Part shown: positions 1 to 6,718 of the stretch, in pieces
How the letters are laid out: the number at the start of each line of letters is the position of its first letter
Position numbering within the stretch: the first letter of the stretch is position 1
NCBI GenBank assembly: GCA_947631595.1
Contig: CANRLZ010000014.1
Location: forward strand, 1 to 32,664
Length of the DNA stretch: 32,664 bases
Direction of reading: 5' to 3'
DNA from: an uncultured Oscillospiraceae bacterium
GTDB taxonomy: Bacteria; Bacillota; Clostridia; Oscillospirales; Oscillospiraceae
Position numbers and translations under genes: made by a program
The notes under the pieces: generated by a model
Told to the model about the DNA's origin: nothing
Database searches by the model: none
The model's input: the letters and a program-made list of their open reading frames with translations, nothing else

Positions 1-1
1 G

Positions 2-76
2 GACGCCCGCCTCAACCGGGAGAACGAGACCCAGCCCATCCCCACCCCCGTCAGCAAGTACGCCGACGACGATTGA
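2..76 (+). CDS. 3' end of an unidentified plus-strand gene
   Basis: An open frame enters from the left edge and stops at TGA 74-76. Only 24 residues are visible, ending in an acidic tail (KYADDD). The tail is too short to assign a family, so no function is offered. It is followed 15 bases later by a strong hairpin (92-124), which fits a gene end with an intrinsic terminator. The reading frame is inferred from the stop position and the codon usage, which matches the neighbours. Confidence 0.55.
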   Translation, partial: DARLNRENETQPIPTPVSKYADDD

Positions 77-91
77 TTTTAAGCGCACAAA

Positions 92-124
92 AGCCCGGCG
101 GCATCTTCGAGATGCCGCCGGGCT
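92..124 (+). terminator. Terminator-like hairpin, left flank of repeat copy 1
   Basis: A perfect 14-bp stem (92-105 with 111-124) closes a 5-base loop, TTCGA. It follows the stop codon at 76 and would end that transcript. There is no T-run directly after it, because the repeat element starts there. The same hairpin recurs at 332-364 with two loop changes. Confidence 0.75.
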
Positions 125-331
125 CAGCTTGTCAAAAAAGCCTCGCAGAGTTTCGCGCCGCTAGGCGCGAAAGACTCATAGGAAATTTTTTCCGGCGGCG
201 TGTACGTCGGAAAAAATACATCTCGGCCCGCAAACGTGCGAGTCGGCCGCCCTCGCGGCGGCCGGGGAGTGCGCTGCAGCGGGCCGCAAAAAATGTCAAA
301 GAAGCGGTTCGACCGCTTCTTTGACAGTCTC
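123..331 (+). repeat. 209-bp structured interspersed repeat, copy 1
   Basis: This block starts CTCAGCTTGTC and ends GACAGTCTC. Its reverse complement recurs at 32381-32589 with 207 of 209 positions identical; the differences are at 309-310, in the loop of a hairpin. It is rich in dyads. TTTCGCGCC pairs with GGCGCGAAA around 151-172. T6CCG pairs with CGGA6 around 187-216. CGGCCGCC pairs with GGCGGCCG around 244-264. A perfect 15-bp stem lies at 294-308 with 312-326. The ends form imperfect inverted repeats (left TTGTCAAAAAAG, right reads CTGTCAAAGAAG on the other strand). No good ribosome binding site or conserved stop is seen, so it is treated as non-coding. It lies exactly between two copies of one hairpin (92-124 and 332-364). 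It could be a MITE-like element, a REP-type repeat or a structured RNA. Confidence 0.9.
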
Positions 332-364
332 AGCCCGGCGGCATCTACAAGATGCCGCCGGGCT
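332..364. terminator. Terminator-like hairpin, right flank of repeat copy 1
   Basis: It has the same 14-bp stem as 92-124, with loop TACAA instead of TTCGA. It is followed on the plus strand by TTTGTCTG, a weak T-tract. On the minus strand it lies 24 bases beyond the recR stop and may also end that transcript. With 92-124 it forms a 33-bp direct repeat bracketing the element. Confidence 0.75.
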
Positions 365-388
365 TTGTCTGTGTCGTGAAGCGCCGGG

Positions 389-997
389 TCACATCTCCCG
401 GCGGCCCTCCAGGGCGCGCATGAGGGTGGCGTCGTCGGCGAACTCCAGGTGGCCGCCCACCGGTACGCCGTAGGCCAGGCGGGTCACCGTCACGCCGAAG
501 GGTTTCAGCAGCCGGGAGAGGTACATGGCGGTGGCCTCCCCCTCCGTGTCCGGGTTGGTGGCCATGATGACCTCCCGAATCTCCCCCTGGCTCACCCGCT
601 CCAACAGCTCCTTCACCGTCAGGTCGTCGGGGCCGATGTGGTTCATGGGGGAGATGACCCCGTGGAGGACGTGGTAGAGGCCGCGGTACTCCTGGCTCCG
701 CTCCAGGGCGGCCACGTCCCTGGCCTCCGCCACCACGCAGACGGTGGCGCGATCCCGCCGGGAGTCCCGGCACAGGGCGCAGGGGCCGTCCCCCTCGGAG
801 AAGTTCTGGCACACCGGGCAGCGGTGGATCTCCCCCTTGGCGTTCAAGAGCGCCTGGGCAAAGGCGTCCACCTCCGCCTCGGGCAGGCCCAGCACGAAGA
901 AGGCCAACCGCTGGGCGGATTTGCGCCCCACACCGGGCAGGCGGGCGAACTGCTCCACCAGCGCGTCCAGGGCGGGGGGAAAGGCGCTGTTAGCCAT
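389..997 (-). CDS. recR: Recombination mediator protein RecR
   Basis: A 202-residue protein matching RecR in length and layout. An N-terminal helix-hairpin-helix region (LPGVGRKSAQRLAFF) is followed by a four-cysteine zinc finger (CPVC...CALC). A Toprim domain then contains VVAEARDV and ATNPDTEGEATAMY, and the C-terminus holds the RLAYGVPVGG motif. RecR works with RecO and RecF to load RecA on gapped DNA. The start chosen is ATG 995-997 (MANSAFPP). A longer frame to 1069 lies inside rpe and lacks family similarity. The start overlaps the rpe stop by 8 bases, so the two genes are translationally coupled. dnaX, a common partner of recR, is not next to it here. Confidence 0.96.
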   Translation of the reverse strand: MANSAFPPALDALVEQFARLPGVGRKSAQRLAFFVLGLPEAEVDAFAQALLNAKGEIHRCPVCQNFSEGDGPCALCRDSRRDRATVCVVAEARDVAALERSQEYRGLYHVLHGVISPMNHIGPDDLTVKELLERVSQGEIREVIMATNPDTEGEATAMYLSRLLKPFGVTVTRLAYGVPVGGHLEFADDATLMRALEGRREM

Positions 998-1649
998 GGC
1001 AGCCACCCCGCAGCTCGGCGATGGCCGCCGCCCGGTCCGGCCGGCCGAACACCGCCGAGCCGGCCACAAACACGTCCGCCCCGGCGGCGAAGGCCGCGCC
1101 GATGGTGGCGGGGTCGATGCCGCCGTCCACCTCCAGGAGGCAGTTGGGGTTGAGCTTGTGGATGAGCGCCCGGGCGGCCCGGACGGTGTCCAGCTGGTCG
1201 GCCAGAAACGCCTGGCCGCCGAAGCCCGGCTCCACCGTCATCACCAGCACCAGGTCCAGGTCGGGCAGGTACGGCGCGACGGCCTCCGCCTTGGTGATGG
1301 GCCGCAGGGCCACGCCGGGCTTCACCCCCAGCTGGGCGGCCCTGTCCACGGCGGCGCGGATGCCGGTGGGGTGGTCGGCCTCCAGGTGGAAGGTGAGGTA
1401 GTCCGCCCCCGCCTTGGCGAAGGCCTCCACATACCGCAGGGGCTTTTCAATCATCAGGTGTACGTCCAGAACCATATCGGTGGTCGCGCGCAGGCTCTCC
1501 ACCACCGGGACGCCCACGGTGAGATTGGGCACGAACTGGCCGTCCATGACGTCCACGTGGAGCCAGTCGGCGGTCTGGACGGTCTCCAGCTCCTGGGCCA
1601 GGCGGCAGAAGTCGGCGGAGAGGATGGACGGGGCGATGAGAGGTCTCAT
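990..1649 (-). CDS. rpe: Ribulose-phosphate 3-epimerase
   Basis: A 219-residue TIM-barrel enzyme that interconverts D-ribulose 5-phosphate and D-xylulose 5-phosphate in the pentose phosphate pathway. Family hallmarks in order are APSILSADF at the N-terminus, LHVDVMDGQFVPN (metal-binding His and Asp), LDVHLMIEKP, and VEPGFGGQAF. LEVDGGID follows with the second catalytic Asp, then a phosphate-binding AGSAVFG. ATG 1647-1649 has AAGGAG 9 bases upstream; upstream in-frame Met codons have no such site. It is the first gene of a two-gene unit with recR. In many Firmicutes rpe sits after rsgA and prkC, but those are not here. Confidence 0.96.
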   Translation of the reverse strand: MRPLIAPSILSADFCRLAQELETVQTADWLHVDVMDGQFVPNLTVGVPVVESLRATTDMVLDVHLMIEKPLRYVEAFAKAGADYLTFHLEADHPTGIRAAVDRAAQLGVKPGVALRPITKAEAVAPYLPDLDLVLVMTVEPGFGGQAFLADQLDTVRAARALIHKLNPNCLLEVDGGIDPATIGAAFAAGADVFVAGSAVFGRPDRAAAIAELRGGCHG

Positions 1650-1782
1650 GTGGGGCACTCCTTCCCTTGGCGGCATAGGATGGTGCAAGCGGCTCGGCTC
1701 CCGGGACGGCGGCCGGTTCCCCTGCCGCCCACGGCCCATGCCTGCCGCTACGGCCCGGCGGGTCCGCCGCACCTAAGATATG

Positions 1783-1814
1783 CCCCTCGGCGGCCCATCC
1801 GGGCCGCCGAGGGG
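1783..1814 (-). terminator. Hairpin ending the ilvA transcript
   Basis: A perfect 14-bp stem (1783-1796 with 1801-1814) with a 4-base loop begins 9 bases past the ilvA stop. The T-tract on the minus strand is poor, so its efficiency is uncertain. The rest of 1650-1823 is GC-rich and shows no other feature; I could not pick a convincing promoter for rpe in it. Confidence 0.65.
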
Positions 1815-1823
1815 TTCGGTTTG

Positions 1824-3047
1824 TCAGTTGTAGAAGTCCGCGGTGTTGACCTCCCGGGCCTCGTAGCCCTCCCGGGTCAGGGCGTCCAGGATGGTCTTTT
1901 TGTGCTCGTGGCCGAAGGCCTCCAGGGTCACCCGCAGCTCCACGGCGCTCTGGCGGTTGATGGAGACGAACTGGTTGTGCTCCAGCTTGATGACGTTGCC
2001 GTTCTCCCGGGCCACAATGGAGGCCACCCGCAGCAGCTCGCCGGGGCGGTCGGGGAGCTGGACGGAGAAGGTGAACACCCGCCCCCGGTTGATGAGGCCG
2101 TGCTGCACCAGGGAGGACATGGTGATCACGTCCATGTTCCCGCCGGAGAGGACGCTGACCACGTTCTTCCCCTGGCAGTCCAGGTGGTTCAAAGCGGCGA
2201 TGGTGAGCAGTCCGGCGTTCTCCACCACCATCTTGTGGGTCTCCATCATGTCCAAAAAGGCGTCCACCAGCTCCTCGTCGTCGATGGTGAGGATCTGGTC
2301 CACGTTCTGCTGGATGTAGGGGAAGACCACGTCTCCCACCGTCTTCACCGCCACGCCGTCGGCGATGGTGTCCACCCGGTCCAGGGTGACGGGGTGGCCC
2401 GCCTCCAGGGCGGCCTTCATGCTGGCCGCGCCGGTGGGTTCCACGCCGATGACCTGGACGTTGGGGTTGAGGAGCTTGGTGAGGGTGGCCACCCCCGCGC
2501 ACAGCCCGCCGCCGCCCACGGGCACCAGGATGAGGTCCACGTCGGGGAGGTCGGAGAAGATCTCGTAGGCGATGGTACCCTGGCCGGTGGCCACGGTGGC
2601 GTCGTTGAAGGGGGGGATGTAGGTCAGACCCCGCTCCTCCTCCAGCTCGTGGGCCTTGGCGGCGGCGTCGTCAAAGGTGGCGCCGCAGAGCACCACCTCC
2701 GCCCCCAGGGCCTTGGTGTTGTTCACCTTCACCAGGGGGGTGGTGGTGGGCATGACGATGGTGGCGGCGCACCCGGCGGCCCGTGCGGCGTAGGCCACGC
2801 CCTGGGCGTGGTTGCCCGCGGAGGCGGTGATGAGGCCCAGGGCCTTTTGCTCGTCGGTGAGGGTGCTGACCTTATAATAAGCGCCCCGGATCTTGTAGGC
2901 GCCGGTGACCTGTAAGTTCTCCGGCTTGAGGTAGACGTGGTTGCCGCTGGCGGCGGAAAACGCCGGGGACGGGACCAGGTGGGTGGGGCTGATGACCCCT
3001 TCCAGCACCTTTCTGGCGGCCTTGAAATCTTCCAATGTCATAGCCAT
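1824..3047 (-). CDS. ilvA: L-threonine ammonia-lyase with C-terminal ACT domain
   Basis: A 407-residue fold-type II PLP enzyme that deaminates threonine to 2-oxobutanoate, the entry to isoleucine synthesis or to threonine catabolism. The PLP lysine lies in TGAYKIRGA. ASAGNHAQG is the conserved substrate loop, VGGGGL the phosphate-binding glycine loop, and VLSGGNMD closes the catalytic domain near residue 320. The last ~80 residues (FSVQLPDRPGELLRV...) form one ACT domain. The length and single ACT domain match the ~400-residue clostridial form rather than the ~510-residue E. coli IlvA; tdcB is an alternative name. ATG 3045-3047 has AAAGGAG 12 bases upstream, and an in-frame ATG lies two codons later. 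It is monocistronic, with its own promoter (3087-3116) and terminator. Confidence 0.95.
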   Translation of the reverse strand: MAMTLEDFKAARKVLEGVISPTHLVPSPAFSAASGNHVYLKPENLQVTGAYKIRGAYYKVSTLTDEQKALGLITASAGNHAQGVAYAARAAGCAATIVMPTTTPLVKVNNTKALGAEVVLCGATFDDAAAKAHELEEERGLTYIPPFNDATVATGQGTIAYEIFSDLPDVDLILVPVGGGGLCAGVATLTKLLNPNVQVIGVEPTGAASMKAALEAGHPVTLDRVDTIADGVAVKTVGDVVFPYIQQNVDQILTIDDEELVDAFLDMMETHKMVVENAGLLTIAALNHLDCQGKNVVSVLSGGNMDVITMSSLVQHGLINRGRVFTFSVQLPDRPGELLRVASIVARENGNVIKLEHNQFVSINRQSAVELRVTLEAFGHEHKKTILDALTREGYEAREVNTADFYN

Positions 3048-3086
3048 GGTGAGACATTTCTCCTTTGCGCCTGTGATTTGCCCTTT

Positions 3087-3116
3087 ATTTTACCCCACCG
3101 GGGCGCAGGATGTCAA
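3087..3116 (-). promoter_or_regulatory. Sigma-A promoter of ilvA
   Basis: On the minus strand, TTGACA (3111-3116) and TAAAAT (3087-3092) are separated by 18 bases. Transcription would start near 3080, about 33 bases before the ilvA ATG. Confidence 0.8.
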
Positions 3117-3155
3117 CGGATTTTCCCGTCTCCGGCTTGACCAGATGCCAAAAAT

Positions 3156-3179
3156 CGCCCCCGTTCGGGGCGGTTTTTT
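3156..3179. terminator. Small hairpin with T-runs on both sides, between divergent promoters
   Basis: CGCCCC (3156-3161) pairs with GGGGCG (3167-3172). It is followed by six T on the plus strand, and on the minus strand by ATTTTT. It lies upstream of both the ilvA and xpaC promoters, so it would stop stray transcription in either direction rather than end a gene. Confidence 0.6.
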
Positions 3180-3180
3180 G

Positions 3181-3209
3181 TTGACAGTAGACGGAAAAAA
3201 CGGTACAAT
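3181..3209 (+). promoter_or_regulatory. Sigma-A promoter of the xpaC operon
   Basis: TTGACA (3181-3186), a 17-base spacer and TACAAT (3204-3209). Start of transcription near 3216, about 40 bases before the xpaC ATG. Confidence 0.88.
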
Positions 3210-3255
3210 AGACCATGATACTTTGGGATATCTTGGAGGTAAAGGAGGGAAAACA

Positions 3256-3984
3256 ATGGCGACACGCCGGGTGAGTTCCCCGTATCCGCTCTACGCCGTG
3301 GCGGCGCTGTGGGTGGTCTGGGCGCTGGTTTTCCCGCTCTACAAGCTGCTCCACTTCGCCCTGCTCATCGCCCTGTCCGTGGGGGTGTACTTTGTAGGGC
3401 GCAAGGTCATCTGGAAGGACGCTGTGCTCACCGTTCCCGACCCCGTCCCTGAGCCGAAGACGGAGGAGGAGAAGGCCATGGCGGAGCTGCGTTCGGAGCG
3501 GGACAGGGCGCTGTCCGAGATGCGCCGGCTCAACGGCTCCATCGCCGACGAGGCCATCTCCAACCGCATCGACCACCTGGAGGAGGTCACGGGGAAGATC
3601 TTCCAGGCGGTGGAGGAGCATCCGGAAAAACGCCCCCAGATCCGGCGCTTTTTGCAGTACTATCTCCCCACCACCATCAAGCTCCTCAACGCCTATGACC
3701 GCATGGACGACACCGGCGGCGAGGGCGCCAACATCGCCGGCACCAAGGGCAAGATCCAGGACATTTTGGATCAGGTCTCCCTGGCCTTCGACAAGCAGCT
3801 GGACTCCCTCTTCGGCGCGGAGGCCATGGACATCTCCACCGACATCACCGTACTGGAGCAGATGATGGTCCGGGAGGGCTTGAGCGACGGCCCCGCCGGC
3901 GCCACCGCCCACTTTGACGCCGCCGAGGCCCAGCCCCAGGAGGACGGCGGCGACGATAGCGACGAGATCACGTTGAAACTTTAA
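3256..3984 (+). CDS. xpaC: XpaC-like membrane protein (5-bromo-4-chloroindolyl phosphate hydrolysis family)
   Basis: 242 residues. Two adjacent hydrophobic segments near residues 12-29 and 31-48 form a membrane hairpin. A long charged helical domain follows (roughly 60-210) with an acidic tail. This layout, and the telA gene directly downstream, match the XpaC family found beside TelA (as in Bacillus xpaC-yaaN). The historical name comes from a chromogenic-phosphate phenotype; the molecular role is not established, and a link to envelope or toxic-anion stress is inference from the pairing. ATG 3256 is preceded by AAAGGAGG. First gene of a five-gene run ending at the terminator at 8071-8105. 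Confidence 0.82.
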   Translation: MATRRVSSPYPLYAVAALWVVWALVFPLYKLLHFALLIALSVGVYFVGRKVIWKDAVLTVPDPVPEPKTEEEKAMAELRSERDRALSEMRRLNGSIADEAISNRIDHLEEVTGKIFQAVEEHPEKRPQIRRFLQYYLPTTIKLLNAYDRMDDTGGEGANIAGTKGKIQDILDQVSLAFDKQLDSLFGAEAMDISTDITVLEQMMVREGLSDGPAGATAHFDAAEAQPQEDGGDDSDEITLKL

Positions 3985-4004
3985 AATAAGGAAGGATGAT
4001 CCCC

Positions 4005-5183
4005 ATGAGCGAAGAGAATATGACCCCGGAACTGACCCTGACCCCCGACCTGGACGCCGCCGTGGCCCAGGCCATCCCCGCCGCCCCCGCCGCCCCCGAC
4101 GCCGCCGCTGTGGCCCAGGCCCAGCCGGTGGATCGGGACGCCACGGCGGTGAAGCTGGACGAGTCCATTCTGTCCGACGCGGAGCGGCAGATGGTGGACG
4201 ACTTCTCCAAGAAGATCGACATCACCGACTCCGCCGTGGTGCTCCAGTACGGCGCCGCCGCCCAGAAGAACATCGCCGCCTTCTCCGAGAGTTCCCTCAA
4301 CAGCGTCCGCACCAAGGACCTGGGCGAGGTGGGCGACGCTCTGTCCTCCCTGGTGGTGGAACTCAAGAGCTTCAGCGAGCCGGAGAAGAAGGGCATCCTG
4401 GGCTGGTTCCAGAAGCGCAAGAACGACCTGGAGGGCATGAAGGCCAGCTACGCCAAGGCGGAGACCAATGTGGACAAGATCGTCTCCATCCTGGAGGGGC
4501 ACCAGGTCACGCTGATGAAGGACATCGCCATGCTGGATCAGATGTATGAGCTGAACACCAAGTACTACAAGGAGCTGACCATGTACATCCTGGCGGGGAA
4601 AAAGCGCCTGGAGGAGGTCCGCGCCACCGACCTGGCCGCGCTGAAGAAGAAGGCGGAGGAGACCGGCGCCCAGGAGGACGCCCAGGCGTACAACGACATG
4701 GCCAACCTCTGCACCCGCTTCGAGCGCAAGCTCCACGACCTGGAGCTGACCCGGATGATGTCCATCCAGATGGGCCCCCAGACCCGTCTGCTGCAAAATA
4801 ACGACACCCTCATGCTGGAGAAGATCCAGTCCTCCCTGGTGAACACCATCCCCCTGTGGAAGTCCCAGATGGTCCTGGCCCTGGGCATGGAGCACGCCAA
4901 GGAGGCCACCCAGGCCCAGGGCGCGGTCACCCAGATGACCAACGACCTGCTGGAGAAGAACGCCGAGATGCTCCAGATGGGCACCGTCGCCGCCGCCAAG
5001 GAGGCGGAGCGCTCGATCATCGACATCGAGACCCTCCAGGACACCAACCAGAAGCTCATCGCCACCCTGGACGAGGTGATGAACATCCAGGAGGAGGGCC
5101 GGCAGAAGCGCCGCGAGGCAGAGGCGGAGCTGGGCCGCATCGAGGGCGAACTGAAGCAGAAGCTGCTGGAGCTGCGGGGCTGA
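4005..5183 (+). CDS. telA: TelA family protein (toxic anion resistance)
   Basis: 392 residues, soluble, almost wholly helical and charged, with an Ala/Pro-rich, low-complexity N-terminus (about residues 15-45). The TelA/YaaN family signature is visible in FSEPEKKGILGWFQKRK, near residues 120-140, and in the MMSIQMGPQTRLLQNNDTLM stretch near 250-270. It also shows in QTRLLQNND-like amphipathic helices through the C-terminus. Family members are linked to resistance to tellurite and to some cell-wall-active agents; the mechanism is unknown. GGAAGG lies 9 bases before ATG 4005. An in-frame ATG at 3996 overlaps that site, so the later start is preferred. Pairs with xpaC 20 bases upstream. Confidence 0.88.
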   Translation: MSEENMTPELTLTPDLDAAVAQAIPAAPAAPDAAAVAQAQPVDRDATAVKLDESILSDAERQMVDDFSKKIDITDSAVVLQYGAAAQKNIAAFSESSLNSVRTKDLGEVGDALSSLVVELKSFSEPEKKGILGWFQKRKNDLEGMKASYAKAETNVDKIVSILEGHQVTLMKDIAMLDQMYELNTKYYKELTMYILAGKKRLEEVRATDLAALKKKAEETGAQEDAQAYNDMANLCTRFERKLHDLELTRMMSIQMGPQTRLLQNNDTLMLEKIQSSLVNTIPLWKSQMVLALGMEHAKEATQAQGAVTQMTNDLLEKNAEMLQMGTVAAAKEAERSIIDIETLQDTNQKLIATLDEVMNIQEEGRQKRREAEAELGRIEGELKQKLLELRG

Positions 5184-5226
5184 ACCCGCCGGCTCTGACC
5201 ACACTTTTTCCGGGAGGTGATCCCCC

Positions 5227-5751
5227 ATGGGTTCCAAAAAGACCGCGCTGGCCGTGTTGGCCGCGGCCGTCGTCCTGGCCACCCTCTTCGGCTCCCACCG
5301 CTCGCTGAACGCCGTGCGCAGGCAGGCGCTGACGGTGTTCACCCAGGGGGAGTACGGCGACGGGATCGGCGTCTCCTCCGACCTGAAGCGCCGGGGGGAG
5401 GTCTGTGCCAACCTCCGGGAGGTGGCCCACAACAACGGCCTGGACAACAGCGAGGCCTACCGGCGGCTGGACGAGCTGGTGACCGACTACCTGGCCGGAG
5501 AGGACGTCTTTGACGAGCTGGACGACGCCGCCCAGGCGCTCATGGACGAGATGGCCGCCCTGTCCCTTTCTGAGCGGGACGCCCGGCACCTCTCCGACTT
5601 CCAGGCGGAGCTGGGTTCCATCCGGGACACCATCCGCCGGGATACGTACACCCAGATGGCGGAGGACTTCAACACCGGGACGCTGGGGGCTTTCCCCGCC
5701 AACCTCCTGTCCCGGCTCACCGGGGTTCGGCCGCTGCCGCTGTACACATAA
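5227..5751 (+). CDS. LemA-like membrane-anchored protein (divergent)
   Basis: 174 residues. An N-terminal membrane anchor (about 6-22) is followed by a helical domain. Two stretches recall LemA: DLKRRGEVCANLREVAHNN near residues 55-75 (compare the LemA DLxRRxDLxPNLVxxV motif) and the ending FPANLLSRLTGVRPLPLYT (compare FPANLIAxxFGF...yF). The central conserved W and NxLV segments are weak, so it is a divergent member. The next gene encodes a TPM-domain protein, and LemA and TPM genes are often neighbours, which supports the call. The function of LemA is not settled. ATG 5227 follows an almost perfect Shine-Dalgarno, GGGAGGTGATC, at a spacing of 6. Confidence 0.65.
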   Translation: MGSKKTALAVLAAAVVLATLFGSHRSLNAVRRQALTVFTQGEYGDGIGVSSDLKRRGEVCANLREVAHNNGLDNSEAYRRLDELVTDYLAGEDVFDELDDAAQALMDEMAALSLSERDARHLSDFQAELGSIRDTIRRDTYTQMAEDFNTGTLGAFPANLLSRLTGVRPLPLYT

Positions 5752-5760
5752 GGAGGGCCT

Positions 5761-6678
5761 ATGAAACGCGTTTTGTGTCTGCTGCTGGCCCTGTGCCTGC
5801 TGGTCTGCCCCGCCCTGGCGGTGGTGGACCGGCCGGCCAACGGCTATGTGGGGGATTACGCCCAGGTGCTGGACAACGACCTGGAGCAGGAGATCATCCA
5901 GAAGGACAAGGCGCTGTTCCAGAGCACCGGGGCGGAGATCGTCATCATCTCCACAGAGTTTCTGGACGGGCTGGACGCGGAGAGCTACGCCAAGACCTGC
6001 TTTGACGCCTGGGGCATCGGAGACGGCGACCGGAACAACGGCCTGCTCCTGCTCTTCGCCACCGACGACCTCACCGACGCCGGGCTGAAAAAGTGCTGGG
6101 TCATGGAGGGTCGCGGGCTGGAGGGCGCCCTGAGCAGCGCCACCCTCAACGGCTGGATGGAGGACTACTTCTACGACGACTTTGACGCCGGCGACTACGA
6201 CGCCGCCGTGTCCGACTTCTTCAACGCCGCCTATAACTGGCTGACCAGCTACTACGCCGGCACCGGCCAGACCGTCCCCGAGGGCGGCCGGCCCGCCGGG
6301 GAGTCCACCGCCGCCGGGGCGGCCTCTCTGGCCGGTTCCCTGCTGGCGTTCACCGCGGTTTTGATCATCATCGTCGCGATCGTTTTCATCGGTTCCCGGG
6401 CCTTCCGGGGCAGGACCTATTACAGCGGCTACGCCCCCTATCGCCCCTGGCCGCGGTTCTTCGGCCCCTCCCGGCGCTATCGCCGCCCGCCTCCGCCCCC
6501 CAGGCCGCCCAACTACCGGCCGCACACCGGCGGTTTCCGCTCCGGCGGCGTCTCCCGGGGCGGCGGCGTGGGCCGCTCCGGCGGGAGTTTCCGCTCCTCC
6601 GGCGGGTTTCACTCCTCCTCCGGCGGCGGGTTTCACTCCGGCGGCGGCAGCCGGGGCGGCGGCGTGGGCCGCCGGTAG
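5761..6678 (+). CDS. TPM-domain membrane protein with Gly/Ser-rich tail
   Basis: 305 residues. A signal peptide (1 to about 20, ending ALA) is followed by a TPM domain (about 25-160) with the typical GDYAQVLD and GDGDRNNGLLLLF stretches. A linker and one membrane segment (about 187-211) come next, then a Pro/Arg/Tyr-rich patch and a Gly/Ser/Arg-rich repetitive tail. This is the YgcG-like architecture: an extracytoplasmic TPM domain, an anchor and a low-complexity end. TPM domains have been linked to photosystem II repair in plants and to envelope functions in bacteria; the substrate here is unknown. AAGGAGG overlaps the upstream stop, so it is co-transcribed with the LemA-like gene. Confidence 0.87.
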   Translation: MKRVLCLLLALCLLVCPALAVVDRPANGYVGDYAQVLDNDLEQEIIQKDKALFQSTGAEIVIISTEFLDGLDAESYAKTCFDAWGIGDGDRNNGLLLLFATDDLTDAGLKKCWVMEGRGLEGALSSATLNGWMEDYFYDDFDAGDYDAAVSDFFNAAYNWLTSYYAGTGQTVPEGGRPAGESTAAGAASLAGSLLAFTAVLIIIVAIVFIGSRAFRGRTYYSGYAPYRPWPRFFGPSRRYRRPPPPPRPPNYRPHTGGFRSGGVSRGGGVGRSGGSFRSSGGFHSSSGGGFHSGGGSRGGGVGRR

Positions 6679-6718
6679 CCCGCATAGGCCCGAACTTTGA
6701 GAAAGGAAGGATAAACGT

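Noticed and set aside
73..324. 83-codon protein through repeat copy 1
   Set aside because: It begins before the left hairpin, has no ribosome binding site, and its end is not kept in copy 2. The nucleotide repeat and its dyads explain the openness better.
123..331. CRISPR array or group II intron remnant as explanation of the repeat
   Set aside because: There are only two copies 32 kb apart and no repeat-spacer pattern. The ends do not show the GTGYG start or AY end of group II introns, and no domain V-like hairpin was recognised.
744..2915. 723-codon plus-strand open frame across rpe and ilvA
   Set aside because: It is antisense to two clear enzyme genes, is rich in Gly, Val and His as expected of a GC-driven shadow, and has no family features.
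4005..5183. A plasmid-type tellurite resistance island
   Set aside because: Only xpaC-telA are present, with host-like base composition and no ter genes or mobility genes; this is the common chromosomal pair.
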